A stretch of 64,000 nucleotides of DNA from Prauserella muralis (GCF_003202285.1 NZ_MASW01000007.1:62001-126000), one strand, 5' to 3'. Positions 52,098-61,108 are shown, numbered from the stretch's first letter. Made by a program: numbers and translations. The notes: a model not told the origin generated them from the letters alone.

Positions 52098-52850
52098 ATG
52101 CGACTGCACGACAAGATCGCCCTGATCACCGGCGCATCCAGCGGGATGGGCCACGCCACCGCGGCGACGTTCGCTCGCGAGGGCGCGACCGTCGTCGTCG
52201 CCGACATCAACGATGACGACGGCACGGCCGCGGTCAAGGAGATCCGCGCCGCCGGCGGGCAGGCCCGCTATCTCCACCTGGACGTCACCGACGAGGGCGC
52301 CTGGATCGCCGGGATCGACGAGGTCCTCGCCGAGTTCGGGCGGCTCGACGTGCTGGTCAACAACGCCGGGATCAGCGGCACCTTCGACCCCGATCGCACC
52401 AGCACCGCCTTCTTCGACCAGCTCATGCTGGTCAACGCCAAGGGTGTCTTCCTCGGCATCAAGCACGGCGCCGCCGCGATGGCGCGCTCCGGCGGCGGCT
52501 CGATCGTCAACCTGTCCTCGATCTCGGCCTCGATCGGCCAGCTCGGCGTGCACCTGGGCTACGGGGCATCCAAGGCCGCCGTGAAGTCGATGACCAGGAC
52601 CGCCTCCGTGCAGTATGCCGACGACGGGATCCGGGTCAACGCGGTCGCACCGGGAATGCTCCCTCCGATGCGGACGTCCCGCGGGTCGGCCGACCCGGTG
52701 TGGCGGGCGAAGCAACTCGACGGGGTGCCGATGAGGCGAGCCGGTGAGGTGCGGGAGGTCGCCGACGTCGTGCTCTTCCTCGCCAGCGACGAAGCCTCGT
52801 ATGTGACCGGGGTGGAGATCCTGGTCGACGGCGGGCTGACCGCCGTCTGA
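52098..52850 (+). CDS. Short-chain dehydrogenase/reductase (2)
   Basis: 250 residues: TGASSGMGHATAATF, VNNAGISGTF, SSISAS and YGASKAAVKS. Asp in VVADIND favours NAD. Last gene of the plus-strand operon, 29 nt after the reductase, with GAAGGGAA upstream of the ATG at 52098. Confidence 0.9.
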   Translation: MRLHDKIALITGASSGMGHATAATFAREGATVVVADINDDDGTAAVKEIRAAGGQARYLHLDVTDEGAWIAGIDEVLAEFGRLDVLVNNAGISGTFDPDRTSTAFFDQLMLVNAKGVFLGIKHGAAAMARSGGGSIVNLSSISASIGQLGVHLGYGASKAAVKSMTRTASVQYADDGIRVNAVAPGMLPPMRTSRGSADPVWRAKQLDGVPMRRAGEVREVADVVLFLASDEASYVTGVEILVDGGLTAV

Positions 52851-52857
52851 CGAGGAC

Positions 52858-53727
52858 TCACCGCGCGCGAAGGAACGCTTCCACGGCTCGTACCACCTCC
52901 TCGGGCGCCTCTTCGGGGACGTAGTGGCCGCCCGGGACGGCGTGCCCGCTCACGGCGGCGGGGTCGGCGTGGTGCTCCTGCCAGACGCGCACGACGTCGC
53001 TGCCACCGAGACCGCCGTCGACGCCCCACAGGACAAGCAGCGGAGCCCGCACCCGCAGCCCCCGCGCGTGATCGGCCTGGTCGCGATCGAGATCGGTCGT
53101 GAAACCGGTCCGGTAGTCCTCGAAGGACGCTCGCAGGCGCTCCGGATCGCTGAACGCGGCGACGTAGTGCTGGAAGGTCTCCGCGTCGACGGCGCCGGAG
53201 GCGAGCACGCGGGCGAAGAAGTGGCGCAGATACGCCTCCACGTTCCCGGAGACGAGTGTCGCCGCCAGCTCGGGATTCCGGTGGAAGAACCAGTGCCACA
53301 TCGCGCTCGCCGAGTCCCGGTCGAACGTGTCCATGACGACCCTGGTCGGCAGGATGTCCAGCAGCACAAGGGCCTCGATGTCGGAGGGGTGATCGAGCGC
53401 CCAGCGATGTGCGACGCGGGCGCCGCGGTCGTGGCCGATCACCACCGCTGAGGAGAAGCCCAGGTGCCGGAGCAGGGCGCTCAGGTCGGCGGCGGTGGCG
53501 CGCTTGTCGTACTCCCCCGACCGGGCCAGCCCCGAGTCTCCGTAACCGCGCAGGTCCGGGACGAGAAGAGTGCGCCCGCGGCTGAGCGGCTCCACCACAT
53601 GCCGCCAGCAGGCGTGCGTCTGTGGCCAGCCGTGCACCAGCACAGCGGCCTCGGCCCCGTCACCGACGACGCGGTAAGCCAGCTCGACGTCGCCAAGCCG
53701 CACCGACTCGCGCGTGTCCCACGGCAT
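52858..53727 (-). CDS. Alpha/beta hydrolase, haloacetate-dehalogenase/epoxide-hydrolase type
   Basis: 289 residues. LVHGWPQTHACWRHV, DLRGYGDSGLA, nucleophile Asp in IGHDRGARVAHRWALDHP and His in PGGHYVPEEAPEE. The HDRG...HRWALDHP pattern is that of fluoroacetate dehalogenases and close epoxide hydrolases. It is convergent with the SDR (7-nt gap). A copy of the presumed IclR operator lies 72 nt upstream. Confidence 0.85.
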   Translation of the reverse strand: MPWDTRESVRLGDVELAYRVVGDGAEAAVLVHGWPQTHACWRHVVEPLSRGRTLLVPDLRGYGDSGLARSGEYDKRATAADLSALLRHLGFSSAVVIGHDRGARVAHRWALDHPSDIEALVLLDILPTRVVMDTFDRDSASAMWHWFFHRNPELAATLVSGNVEAYLRHFFARVLASGAVDAETFQHYVAAFSDPERLRASFEDYRTGFTTDLDRDQADHARGLRVRAPLLVLWGVDGGLGGSDVVRVWQEHHADPAAVSGHAVPGGHYVPEEAPEEVVRAVEAFLRAR

Positions 53728-53798
53728 GCTTCTCCTCTTGTGGTCCTGGGTGTTTCGTGACCACAGTGCACACGCCGGTCACGACACACCAAGCGGCG

Positions 53799-53817
53799 GT
53801 TGCCGCCCAGTGGCAGC
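53799..53817. promoter_or_regulatory. Probable IclR site 2
   Basis: GTTGCCG-N5-TGGCAGC, same length and spacing as the perfect palindrome at 45788-45806; ahead of the dehalogenase-like gene. Confidence 0.55.
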
Positions 53818-53858
53818 CGGGTTTTCCTGTCGGTGCGGCTGGGCCGCCGGCCGGCCGG

Positions 53859-55046
53859 TCACGACGCGCGGAAGGGCGTGGGCGCCGGAACCGGTGCGGC
53901 CATCTGCTTCGCGATCAGGTCGCGGTAGTGCGCGAGGCTATGCGTGAAACCCGCCGTGACCGCGCCGACGACACCGCCGTCGCGGTGGTATTCGGCGAGG
54001 AAGCGGCCGCCCGGCTCACTCGCCACCAGATGTGTGTCGTACCGGATGCCCGTGAGGCCGACAGAACGCAGCTTCCGGCCGTACAGGTCACCCCAGAACG
54101 ACGGCACCGGCGCGAAGCGGCCCGGGTAGCCCAGCAGTGCCCGGGCGGCGTGGGCGCCCTGATCGATGGCGTTACTGTAGTGCTCCACCCGGAGCAACTC
54201 CCCGTCGAGCGCGGGCTGTGGCCACCGTGCGACGTCGCCCGCGGCCACGACACCGGGTGCGGCCAACCCGTTCCCGTCGACCACGACGCCGTCGTCGAGC
54301 CGCAGTCCGGACCCGCGTAACCACTCGACCCTCGGACGTGCGCCGACCGCCACCACGACGAGGTCGGCGGGCAGTGCCGTCCCGTCGTCGAGGTGCACCT
54401 GGCGGACCGTGGGGTCGCCCGTCACGGCGGTCACCCGCCTGTGGAGCCGGAGGTCCACGGCGTGTGCGCGGTGCAGGTCGGCGACCAGCGCGCCGACCTG
54501 CCTGCCAAGCGGCCGGTGGAGCGGAACGGGATCGGGTGACACGAGGGTGACCGGAAGGTCCAGGGCGCGGAGCGTGGCGGCGATCTCCGAGCCGAGGAAG
54601 CCCGCGCCGGCGATCACGACGCGGGGCCGGTCCGCGAGCCGGGCACGCAACATCCTGGCGTCGTCGAGGCTCCGCAGGGTCATCACCCCGGGCAGGTGAC
54701 CTCCGTCAGGAAGGTTGCGAGCCCCCGCACCGGTGGCGATGACCAACCCGTCGAAATCGACGGGTGGCAGCGTGCCGCGCAGCACGCGCCGGCCGGGCAG
54801 GTCCAGCCCGGTAGCGGCGTGACCGAGCAGCCAGGTCGCAGCCAGGTCGTCGAGGTCGCCGTCCGCCAGGGTCAGGTGGCGATCGTCAGCGGTGAGCAGG
54901 TACTCCTTGGACAGCGGTGGACGCCGGTAGGGCCGGAACGGCTCGGCGCCGACCAAGACGAGCGCGCCGTCGTAACCGAGTCGCCGGAGTTCCTGGGCGG
55001 CGGTCAGCCCGGCCAGCCCGGCGCCGACTATCGCGACACGTCGCAT
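53859..55046 (-). CDS. FAD-dependent ferredoxin reductase
   Basis: 395 residues, rhodocoxin/putidaredoxin reductase type: VGAGLAGLTAAQELRRLGY (FAD), RRPPLSKEYL, IAGAGFLGSEIAATLRAL (NAD) and GVVAAGDVARWPQP. Transfers electrons from NAD(P)H to the ferredoxin encoded 3 nt upstream. No P450 or ring hydroxylase is in the window, so the acceptor is elsewhere. Confidence 0.92.
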   Translation of the reverse strand: MRRVAIVGAGLAGLTAAQELRRLGYDGALVLVGAEPFRPYRRPPLSKEYLLTADDRHLTLADGDLDDLAATWLLGHAATGLDLPGRRVLRGTLPPVDFDGLVIATGAGARNLPDGGHLPGVMTLRSLDDARMLRARLADRPRVVIAGAGFLGSEIAATLRALDLPVTLVSPDPVPLHRPLGRQVGALVADLHRAHAVDLRLHRRVTAVTGDPTVRQVHLDDGTALPADLVVVAVGARPRVEWLRGSGLRLDDGVVVDGNGLAAPGVVAAGDVARWPQPALDGELLRVEHYSNAIDQGAHAARALLGYPGRFAPVPSFWGDLYGRKLRSVGLTGIRYDTHLVASEPGGRFLAEYHRDGGVVGAVTAGFTHSLAHYRDLIAKQMAAPVPAPTPFRAS

Positions 55047-55049
55047 TCC

Positions 55050-55241
55050 TCATGCCCCGTCGAGGAAGATCGCGCGTTCCGGGCAGGCACGGGCGGCTTG
55101 TTCGATCGCCTGTCGCAGCGCGTCGTCGGGTGCCGCGTCGTAGCTCAGTTCGTCGTTGTCGTCGAGTGTGAACACCGTCGGCGCGGCGAACACGCACTGG
55201 GCGTGTGTCTGGCACCGGGTCATGTCGACGCGAATCCGCAT
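55050..55241 (-). CDS. P450-type 3Fe-4S ferredoxin
   Basis: 63 residues. Cluster ligands CQTHAQC and CPERAIF; the pattern Cys-x5-Cys...Cys-Pro is that of single-cluster [3Fe-4S] ferredoxins that serve cytochromes P450. Coupled with the reductase. Confidence 0.92.
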   Translation of the reverse strand: MRIRVDMTRCQTHAQCVFAAPTVFTLDDNDELSYDAAPDDALRQAIEQAARACPERAIFLDGA

Positions 55242-55252
55242 CGTGAGTCCTT

Positions 55253-56128
55253 TCAGGACGGGTTGAACCGGGAGTACTTCTCGAACGACCAGCGCAAGGG
55301 GCTGGTCTCGGCGGTCTCGATCACCTGCTCCACCTCGAAGTCGACCATCCGGTGCGCGCCGGGTGTCGCGGCGGCCCGCGCCGGGTCCCAGTCGGTACTG
55401 GCACGGCCGGTCAGCTGCAGCGTGTTGCCGTGTTCCCAGTCGAGGAACAGCAGCCCGCAGCGGGGATCGAGCTCGAGGTTGCCGAGCGTCATGTACATCG
55501 AGTTGCCGGTGTAGTCGGGCCAGGACAGCCGCCGCCCGGTCGCCGTCACGAAGCCGGGGTTGCCGCCGCGATGGGACGTGTCGGCGCCCAGCCCGGCCGC
55601 GTGGGTCGTGACGAAGAAGGTGTCGGCGGCGGTGATCCAGCGCTGTTGAGCGGCGGTGAGTTCCCTGGTGCGCCGGGGCTCTCCGGCCGCAGAGGGGGCG
55701 TCCCCGACCACCGTGCGGGTCTGGATGTATTTGGGGCAGTTCGCGTAGACCTGTTCGGTGCGCACCAGCAACCGGCCGTCGGCGGCGTGTGCCCGGCCGT
55801 TGATCCGCATCCGGCGCCGGGTCGCCGGTTCGATCGCGAGCATGCCGAGGTCCCGCTCGGTGTCGAACAATCCCGCGAGCGGGCCGTCCGGAACCCCGGC
55901 AGCGGCGACGGTGCGGTCGTCGGCGGCGGTGACGAACCCGGCCGGACCGGTGAGCACGCTCGTCCAGACCGTTCCGTCGTCGGTGGCGGCGCCGAGCACC
56001 ACCATCCGCTGCTGCGCGAGGAACTCCGCCGCCACGGGTGGGATGACGGCATCGACACCCACCGAGCCCCAGCCGTCGGCTGTCAGCCCGGCACGGCGTT
56101 GCACCGTACGTTCGCCTTGGTGATACAT
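55253..56128 (-). CDS. Pyridoxamine-5-phosphate-oxidase-like flavin protein
   Basis: 291 residues, split-barrel FMN-binding fold: FLAQQRMVVLGAATDDG, PKYIQTRT, SHRGGNPGFV and SMYMTLGNLELDPR. The ATG at 56128 has CAGGAGGAG; the longer in-frame start is rejected. Substrate unknown. It lies 11 nt upstream of the ferredoxin gene, so it is likely part of that redox unit. Confidence 0.85.
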   Translation of the reverse strand: MYHQGERTVQRRAGLTADGWGSVGVDAVIPPVAAEFLAQQRMVVLGAATDDGTVWTSVLTGPAGFVTAADDRTVAAAGVPDGPLAGLFDTERDLGMLAIEPATRRRMRINGRAHAADGRLLVRTEQVYANCPKYIQTRTVVGDAPSAAGEPRRTRELTAAQQRWITAADTFFVTTHAAGLGADTSHRGGNPGFVTATGRRLSWPDYTGNSMYMTLGNLELDPRCGLLFLDWEHGNTLQLTGRASTDWDPARAAATPGAHRMVDFEVEQVIETAETSPLRWSFEKYSRFNPS

Positions 56129-56183
56129 CGCTCTCCTCCTGCTGGGGCCCGGGCCGGGTACGCCCGGGCCCCAGTCGGCTCGA

Positions 56184-56636
56184 TCAGAAGAAACCGCAGG
56201 TGGGCGCGCCTTGGACCGGCGCCTTCGCCGACTCGGCACCGGTGGTTGCGTAGATCTCGAGGCGGACGCCGTCCGGATCGGTGAAGAACACGCCACCGGA
56301 GGACGCGCCGTCGCCGTGCGGCACGATCCCGTCGTAGAACAGCTCCACGCCCAGCTCTCCCAGCGTCTTCTCCGCGCGGCGGACCGCGTCGATGTCCGGC
56401 ATCTGGAACGACAGGTGGTGCAGGCCGGGCAGGTCGGTGGCGAAGCGGCCGTCGCTCTGCTCCCAGAGGGCGACCATCAGCTTCCCGTCCAGCCCGAGCA
56501 ACGCGTGTTTTTGGTCGCCCTCGGTCTGCTCGGCGAGCACCTCGAACCCGAACAGCGCGCGGTAGAAGGCAGTCGAACGGACCAGGTCGGTCACGTTCAG
56601 CCCGACGTGCCCGGTCTGCAATACCGGCGTACTCAT
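56184..56636 (-). CDS. VOC/glyoxalase-family protein
   Basis: 150 residues. THVGLNV-like start (GHVGLNVTDLVRSTAFYRAL), LHHLSFQMPDID and DPDGVRLEIYAT give two beta-alpha-beta units with metal-type His/Glu, as in extradiol dioxygenase or glyoxalase relatives. First gene of the minus-strand run VOC-PNPOx-ferredoxin-reductase, divergent from the CGNR regulator with a palindrome between. Confidence 0.85.
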   Translation of the reverse strand: MSTPVLQTGHVGLNVTDLVRSTAFYRALFGFEVLAEQTEGDQKHALLGLDGKLMVALWEQSDGRFATDLPGLHHLSFQMPDIDAVRRAEKTLGELGVELFYDGIVPHGDGASSGGVFFTDPDGVRLEIYATTGAESAKAPVQGAPTCGFF

Positions 56637-56648
56637 GCGCCTCTCCTT

Positions 56649-56682
56649 TTCTAATGGCTATACCCTAGTTGAACCATTAGAA
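56649..56682. promoter_or_regulatory. Inverted repeat between the VOC and CGNR genes
   Basis: ttctaatgg / ccattagaa, perfect 9-bp arms 16 nt apart, with a third half-site (gttagaacca) at 56724-56733 overlapping the CGNR start. Likely CGNR operator. Confidence 0.7.
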
Positions 56683-56731
56683 CGGTGCCACAGGTTTCTC
56701 ACGAGATCAAGCCCCGGCTATCGTTAGAACC

Positions 56732-57328
56732 ATGGACATCGCCAACCTCGTCGACGGTGGCGCCCCGCTGCTGGGCGAGCCGCTGCCGATCGAGCTGGGC
56801 AACACCGCCTACGCGGCGCGCGGCCGCCCGTTGGACGGCCTGCTATCCCGGGAACATCTGGCCGCGTGGCTGCGCGACACGCGCCCCCGCCTGGCGCTGC
56901 CCCTCGCCGACACCGACATCACGGGCGTGGCCGAGGACGACCTCGCCACCGCCAGGCACCTTCGCGACGCGATCAGGTCACTGGCCGCCGCAGCGGTCGA
57001 CCAGCGCCAGGCCGATCGGGACGCCGTCGCCGTCCTCAACCGAACCGCGGGCCGAACCCCGCGGTGGCGCGAACTCCGGACCGACCCGGAACCTCACACC
57101 GTGGTGTGCACCGACGGCCGCCCGGTCGCCGCGGTACTCGCGGAACTGGCCGAGGACGCCGTAACCCTGTTCACCGGGCCGATGCATCACGAACTCCGCG
57201 CCTGCCAAGGTCCGGGCTGCAGGCTCTTCTTCGTCCGCGACAACCCCCGGCGCGCCTGGTGCTCAGCCGGTTGCGGCAACCGCGCCAGAGCCGCCCGCCA
57301 CTACGCCAGGACGCAACGTTCGGCCTGA
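56732..57328 (+). CDS. CGNR zinc-finger regulator
   Basis: 198 residues. N-terminal ABATE-type ligand-binding region (about 10-140) and C-terminal zinc finger CQGPGCRLFFV...RRAWCSAGCGNRARAARHY (about 159-190), the CGNR signature. ATG at 56732. Predicted to regulate the divergent VOC-ferredoxin operon. Confidence 0.92.
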   Translation: MDIANLVDGGAPLLGEPLPIELGNTAYAARGRPLDGLLSREHLAAWLRDTRPRLALPLADTDITGVAEDDLATARHLRDAIRSLAAAAVDQRQADRDAVAVLNRTAGRTPRWRELRTDPEPHTVVCTDGRPVAAVLAELAEDAVTLFTGPMHHELRACQGPGCRLFFVRDNPRRAWCSAGCGNRARAARHYARTQRSA

Positions 57329-57375
57329 AACGATGACCGCCGGGTCGTCGTCGCGGAGGTGACGGGGCGGGGAAC

Positions 57376-57915
57376 CTACTCGGGTCGTGGTCCGTGGCGG
57401 TCGGCGTACTCGCGGAACCAGTTGAGCGCGAACCTGTGCGAGGCGATGCCGTAGTCGAGGGTGGCCCGCTGGTGTGCCGCGACCTCGCCGAGTTCCTCCG
57501 GGATGTCCACAGTGTCGAGCTGCTTGTCCAGCTGCGAGAACTTGGCGAGGTCGCTCTCGATGCGCGCCTCGATGCGGCGCAGGACGGGCAGGCGTTCCGC
57601 TGGCTCCACGAGACCGAGGAAGTACAGCCGGGACAGTGCCGCGCTCTCCAGATCCGACCCGGCAAGCTCGCCGGTCATCCAGGCGCGGAACTCCTGCCTG
57701 CCCGCCTCGGTCACCCGGTACGTCTTCTTGCCGCGTCCCCCGGTCTCGGTGCTCGCCACCTCGACGAGTCCTCGGTCGAGCAGGTTGTCCAGCGCGCGTT
57801 TGATGCTGCCGGAACTGGCGCTGTAGAAGAGCGCCACACCTGCCTCGAACCCCTTGACGAGGCCGTAGAGGCTCTGCGGAGCGATCAACAGCAGCCCGAG
57901 GATGACGTGCGCCAT
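57376..57915 (-). CDS. PadR-family transcriptional regulator
   Basis: 179 residues. VILGLLLIAPQSLYGLVKGF and SIKRALDNLLDRGLVEVAST form the PadR winged helix; the C-terminal helices are the dimerisation part. It is divergent from a serine hydrolase with repeats in the intergenic DNA. Confidence 0.9.
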   Translation of the reverse strand: MAHVILGLLLIAPQSLYGLVKGFEAGVALFYSASSGSIKRALDNLLDRGLVEVASTETGGRGKKTYRVTEAGRQEFRAWMTGELAGSDLESAALSRLYFLGLVEPAERLPVLRRIEARIESDLAKFSQLDKQLDTVDIPEELGEVAAHQRATLDYGIASHRFALNWFREYADRHGPRPE

Positions 57916-57937
57916 GCGCCGAGCCTAGCCGATTGAC

Positions 57938-57991
57938 TCTCTGAGACATATCCAGTAGACATCTCTCAGAGACAGGTCTAGGAGACATATC
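57938..57991. promoter_or_regulatory. Repeats in the PadR/serine-hydrolase control region
   Basis: tctctgaga / tctcagaga inverted repeat (57938-57946 and 57964-57972) and direct repeats of gagacatatc (57943-57952 and 57982-57991). Likely PadR binding sites. Confidence 0.65.
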
Positions 57992-58020
57992 GCCGCTGGG
58001 CGCGGCACGAGGAGGCCGAC

Positions 58021-59142
58021 GTGACGCCACCGATCGCCACCACACCGGCACCGGACAACACCGTCGCCCCCGACGTGGGCGCGCGGCTGTCGCGTCTGCT
58101 GGAGAGCTTTGTCACCCACCGCGGGCTGCACCACGCCGTCGCCACGATCGCGACCGGCGATGGGACGCTGCGCTGGTCAGCCGCGTGCTCGCCCGCCGGT
58201 TCCGACGATCCGCCGCACGCTGAGAGCCCGTTCTTCACCGCGAGCATCACCAAACGTTTCATCATCACGCTCGTGGTCCAGGCGCACGAGCGCGGTGAGC
58301 TCGACCTGTCCGCACCGATCACCACCTACCTGCCGGCGGAGACGGTCGCCGGGCTCCATGTTCTCGGCGGTGTCGACCGGACGTCCGAGATCACCGTGCG
58401 CCACCTCGCCAGCCACACGTCGGGCCTGCCCGACTACTTCGAGAAACGCCGAGGTGGACCGAGCCTCCACGACCAGCTCCGGGCAGGCCGGGACCAGGCG
58501 TGGAGCTTCGAGGACGTGCTGCGGATCGTCCGCGAGGAGCAGCGCCCGCACTTCGTGCCACAGGACCTGACAGCCGCCCGGCAGAAGGCTCGCTACTCCG
58601 ACACCGGCTTCCAGCTGCTCATCCGTATCGCGGAAGCGGCGACCGGGCGTTCCTTCGCCGGCCTGCTGGCCGAGCGGATCACCATCCCACTCGGCCTCAC
58701 CCGCACCTGGCTTCCCGGACAGGATCGGCCTGTCCCCTTGCCACTCCACACCGGACAGCACCAGGTCGAGCTCACCTCGTTGATCGAGTCCAGCAACGAC
58801 GTCATCAGCACCACCGGTGATCTCCTCACCTTCCAGCGGGCGCTGCTCGCAGGCGAACCTTTTGACCACGCCGGATCGGTGGCGCTGCTCACCGAGCGGA
58901 GGAACAGGCTGCGCAACATCCCGATCCTCCGCTACGGACTCGGCACCATGTTCTTCAACGTCGGCCGGCTCATGACGGCAGGCAGGAGCCCGCTCACGCT
59001 CGTCGGCCACTCCGGCGCCACCGGGACATGGTTGTTCCACTGCCCGGAACTCGACCTGCACCTGGCAGGCACCGTCGACCAAACCCACGGACAGGCGCTC
59101 CCGTTCCGGCTCGTGGCGCGGATGCTCCACATCTGGCGGTGA
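58021..59142 (+). CDS. Serine beta-lactamase-fold hydrolase
   Basis: 373 residues. Catalytic SITK (about 76-79), Tyr in RYSDTGFQ and HSGATGTW near the end (H-S-G triad). No signal peptide, so probably cytoplasmic esterase/transesterase rather than penicillin-binding. GTG start at 58021. Divergent from padR, probably its target. Confidence 0.88.
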   Translation: MTPPIATTPAPDNTVAPDVGARLSRLLESFVTHRGLHHAVATIATGDGTLRWSAACSPAGSDDPPHAESPFFTASITKRFIITLVVQAHERGELDLSAPITTYLPAETVAGLHVLGGVDRTSEITVRHLASHTSGLPDYFEKRRGGPSLHDQLRAGRDQAWSFEDVLRIVREEQRPHFVPQDLTAARQKARYSDTGFQLLIRIAEAATGRSFAGLLAERITIPLGLTRTWLPGQDRPVPLPLHTGQHQVELTSLIESSNDVISTTGDLLTFQRALLAGEPFDHAGSVALLTERRNRLRNIPILRYGLGTMFFNVGRLMTAGRSPLTLVGHSGATGTWLFHCPELDLHLAGTVDQTHGQALPFRLVARMLHIWR

Positions 59143-59569
59143 TGACGTCCGTGCCGGCCCGGCGTCACATGGCCACCGGAGAAGACGACTTGACCCGTTG
59201 TCCCCCAAGGAAAACCCGGCCATCACCGCGACCTGCGCCGCGAGACCCTGGCCGACGTCAGGTTCCGCAATCGCCCGCCCGGGTTCGAGCGCGATGCTGT
59301 TCCTGTGGCCAGACCCGCAGGCCCATGGCTCAGGCCGCCAGTCGCACCAGTCCCAGCAGCTCCGCGGTGGCACGGCTGCTCATCAGGCACGCCGCCGCGT
59401 GGTTCCGGCCGCTGGCGTTCCCGACGGGGACCGGCGTTGTCGAGTCGTCGCGCAGCATGAACGGCTGGTGAGAGGTCGCTGAGAAAACCTCCGCGCGGGC
59501 ACTTCTGCCGGGCCGCGCACGTTGACCCATCGAAGGGGTTGCCAAGGACCCTGCGGAAAGGAGTCGGCC
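59143..59569. other. Intergenic region before the YggT gene
   Basis: About 427 nt. A minus-strand frame at 59330-59458 gives 42 residues with reasonable codon use but no ribosome site or known family; I do not call it a gene. Confidence 0.4.
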
Positions 59570-59845
59570 ATGAGCGCGATCGGAGCACTGCTCGGGTACG
59601 TCCTGACGGCGTTTCTCGTGGTGCTGTTCGCCAGAGCCGTGCTCAGCTGGGTCGGCATGGCGGCCGGACACCGCCCATGGGTTCGGCGGGCCAGTTCGGT
59701 CACCTCCGCGCTGACCGAGCCAGTGATCGCTCCCGTGCGCCGGGTCCTGCGCCCGGCCCGGGTCGGAGGACTGGGGATCGATCTCGCGTTCACGGCGGTG
59801 TTCGTGGCCGCGCTGATTCTCCGGTCGATCGCGTTCAGCCTCTAG
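59570..59845 (+). CDS. YggT-family membrane protein
   Basis: 91 residues, two hydrophobic segments (ALLGYVLTAFLVVLFARAVL and IDLAFTAVFVAALILRSIAF) flanking a basic loop SALTEPVIAPVRRVL, the YggT pattern. The ATG at 59570 has GGAAAGGAG. It stands alone, away from the usual cell-division neighbourhood. Confidence 0.85.
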   Translation: MSAIGALLGYVLTAFLVVLFARAVLSWVGMAAGHRPWVRRASSVTSALTEPVIAPVRRVLRPARVGGLGIDLAFTAVFVAALILRSIAFSL

Positions 59846-60135
59846 CCAGGCCGCCGATGCACCGGCCGCGCCGCCGACCACCAACAACGGACGTCGTCTC
59901 GTCGCGTCGGCTCGCTTGAGTCATCCATCTGCGTATGCAACGTTCTCTGTGAGCGCAACGGTTTTCGACCGTGACGGCCTCCGCGGCAGCAGTGATGGTG
60001 TCCCTACCCCTGTCACCACGGTCACCGGCACTGCGCACCGTGCCACGCAGCCCATCCCCACGTGCGCTAACAGGCCCGCACCCGTGGTGCCTACAGCAGC
60101 GGACTACCACCGTTTGCGACTGCGTGCGTCGACTT

Positions 60136-60909
60136 TTACCTGGATCGAAACCTCGGCTCGTCCATTGTACTGATAAATCGCTGAATAGTTTCCTCGCGGA
60201 ACCCAGACCGAACCACATCCGGCCACAAATCATCTACCGCGCGAGCGGCGGTCACGAATTCCAACTCGGTTGCATCACGCCAAGGACGACGCACCTCGGG
60301 TGAGTACACCACCAGAACTTCCCAATTTCTATCGCCCCACACCGCCCACTTTGTTGAATCACCGAATATCGCAAAGATGGTTACAGCATCCCTGATCGAC
60401 CCGCCGTTCAATTCCTCAACTGGCTCGTGCCCCACAGCAGCCCGATACCCGCGAGGAATTTCCTCTACAGCAAGGCTGAAGCAAGGCCTCATGTCGCCGC
60501 CATCGAGGGTGACGAAATACAGACTCTTGTCGCGATGCACCTTGGCAATTTCTGCAAGCGCAACTGCAAAATCGTCACCCGAAAACTCGACATCCTCACA
60601 AATATCGACTTCGCCCTCTACTGGGATAAAGGGCCAGTCAGGCAGAGATGAACTGGGGTCGACTATGCGGTGGAGCCGCGAAGAAATCTGACGGAGCTCT
60701 GATTCAGATTCAATAAATGGGTACGCCACCCCTACCCGCCCCCAATCGGAAAAGAGCCAGCGAGGGGTCCCATCAGGCACAAGCCGCGATACCGACTGGT
60801 CATCTGGAACGAAGTTCCCGCTCTTAACTCGATGACGAATCTTGAGTGCGAGGCCTGGGCCGTCTCGGGTTCTCCTCTGCCTCAACGCCGGCAATAATGT
60901 CGAGGTCAA
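60136..60909 (-). CDS. Hypothetical protein, putative immunity protein 2
   Basis: Up to 257 residues; function not recognised. Lower GC than its surroundings, acidic, with aromatic-rich segments (PRWLFSDWGRVGVAYPF, KWAVWGDRNWEVLVVY). Only a TTG start is available (60909) and it overlaps the upstream gene by 86 nt, so the true N-terminus is uncertain. Position downstream of a toxin remnant suggests an immunity role, which is inference. Confidence 0.55.
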   Translation of the reverse strand: MTSTLLPALRQRRTRDGPGLALKIRHRVKSGNFVPDDQSVSRLVPDGTPRWLFSDWGRVGVAYPFIESESELRQISSRLHRIVDPSSSLPDWPFIPVEGEVDICEDVEFSGDDFAVALAEIAKVHRDKSLYFVTLDGGDMRPCFSLAVEEIPRGYRAAVGHEPVEELNGGSIRDAVTIFAIFGDSTKWAVWGDRNWEVLVVYSPEVRRPWRDATELEFVTAARAVDDLWPDVVRSGFREETIQRFISTMDEPRFRSR

Positions 60910-61108
60910 ATGATTCGATCTTCCCTCCGGAAATATCCCGCATCAACCGCTCAAGATTATCTACATTCGGAGCGGAGCAGCCAGTACGAATATAGAACTC
61001 AGCCCGAGAAACGGAGAGAATTGATTCGAGAATCACACTCGACCAACGCGACACCTCTTCACAGGAGGCCACAAACGTGACTTCGTCTCCCTGTTTCCAT
61101 GCCCGCAT
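60824..61108 (-). CDS. Hypothetical protein, putative immunity protein 1
   Basis: 94 residues; begins MRAWKQGDEVTFVASCEE. ATG at 61108 with AGGTGGAG upstream. Overlaps the end of the toxin remnant by 76 nt and the start of the next frame. Small, acidic and lower-GC, as immunity proteins often are. No family recognised. Confidence 0.5.
   Translation of the reverse strand: MRAWKQGDEVTFVASCEEVSRWSSVILESILSVSRAEFYIRTGCSAPNVDNLERLMRDISGGKIESFDLDIIAGVEAEENPRRPRPRTQDSSSS

Noticed and set aside
59330-59458. 42-residue minus-strand gene
   Set aside because: No ribosome site, no recognised family, only moderate codon bias.
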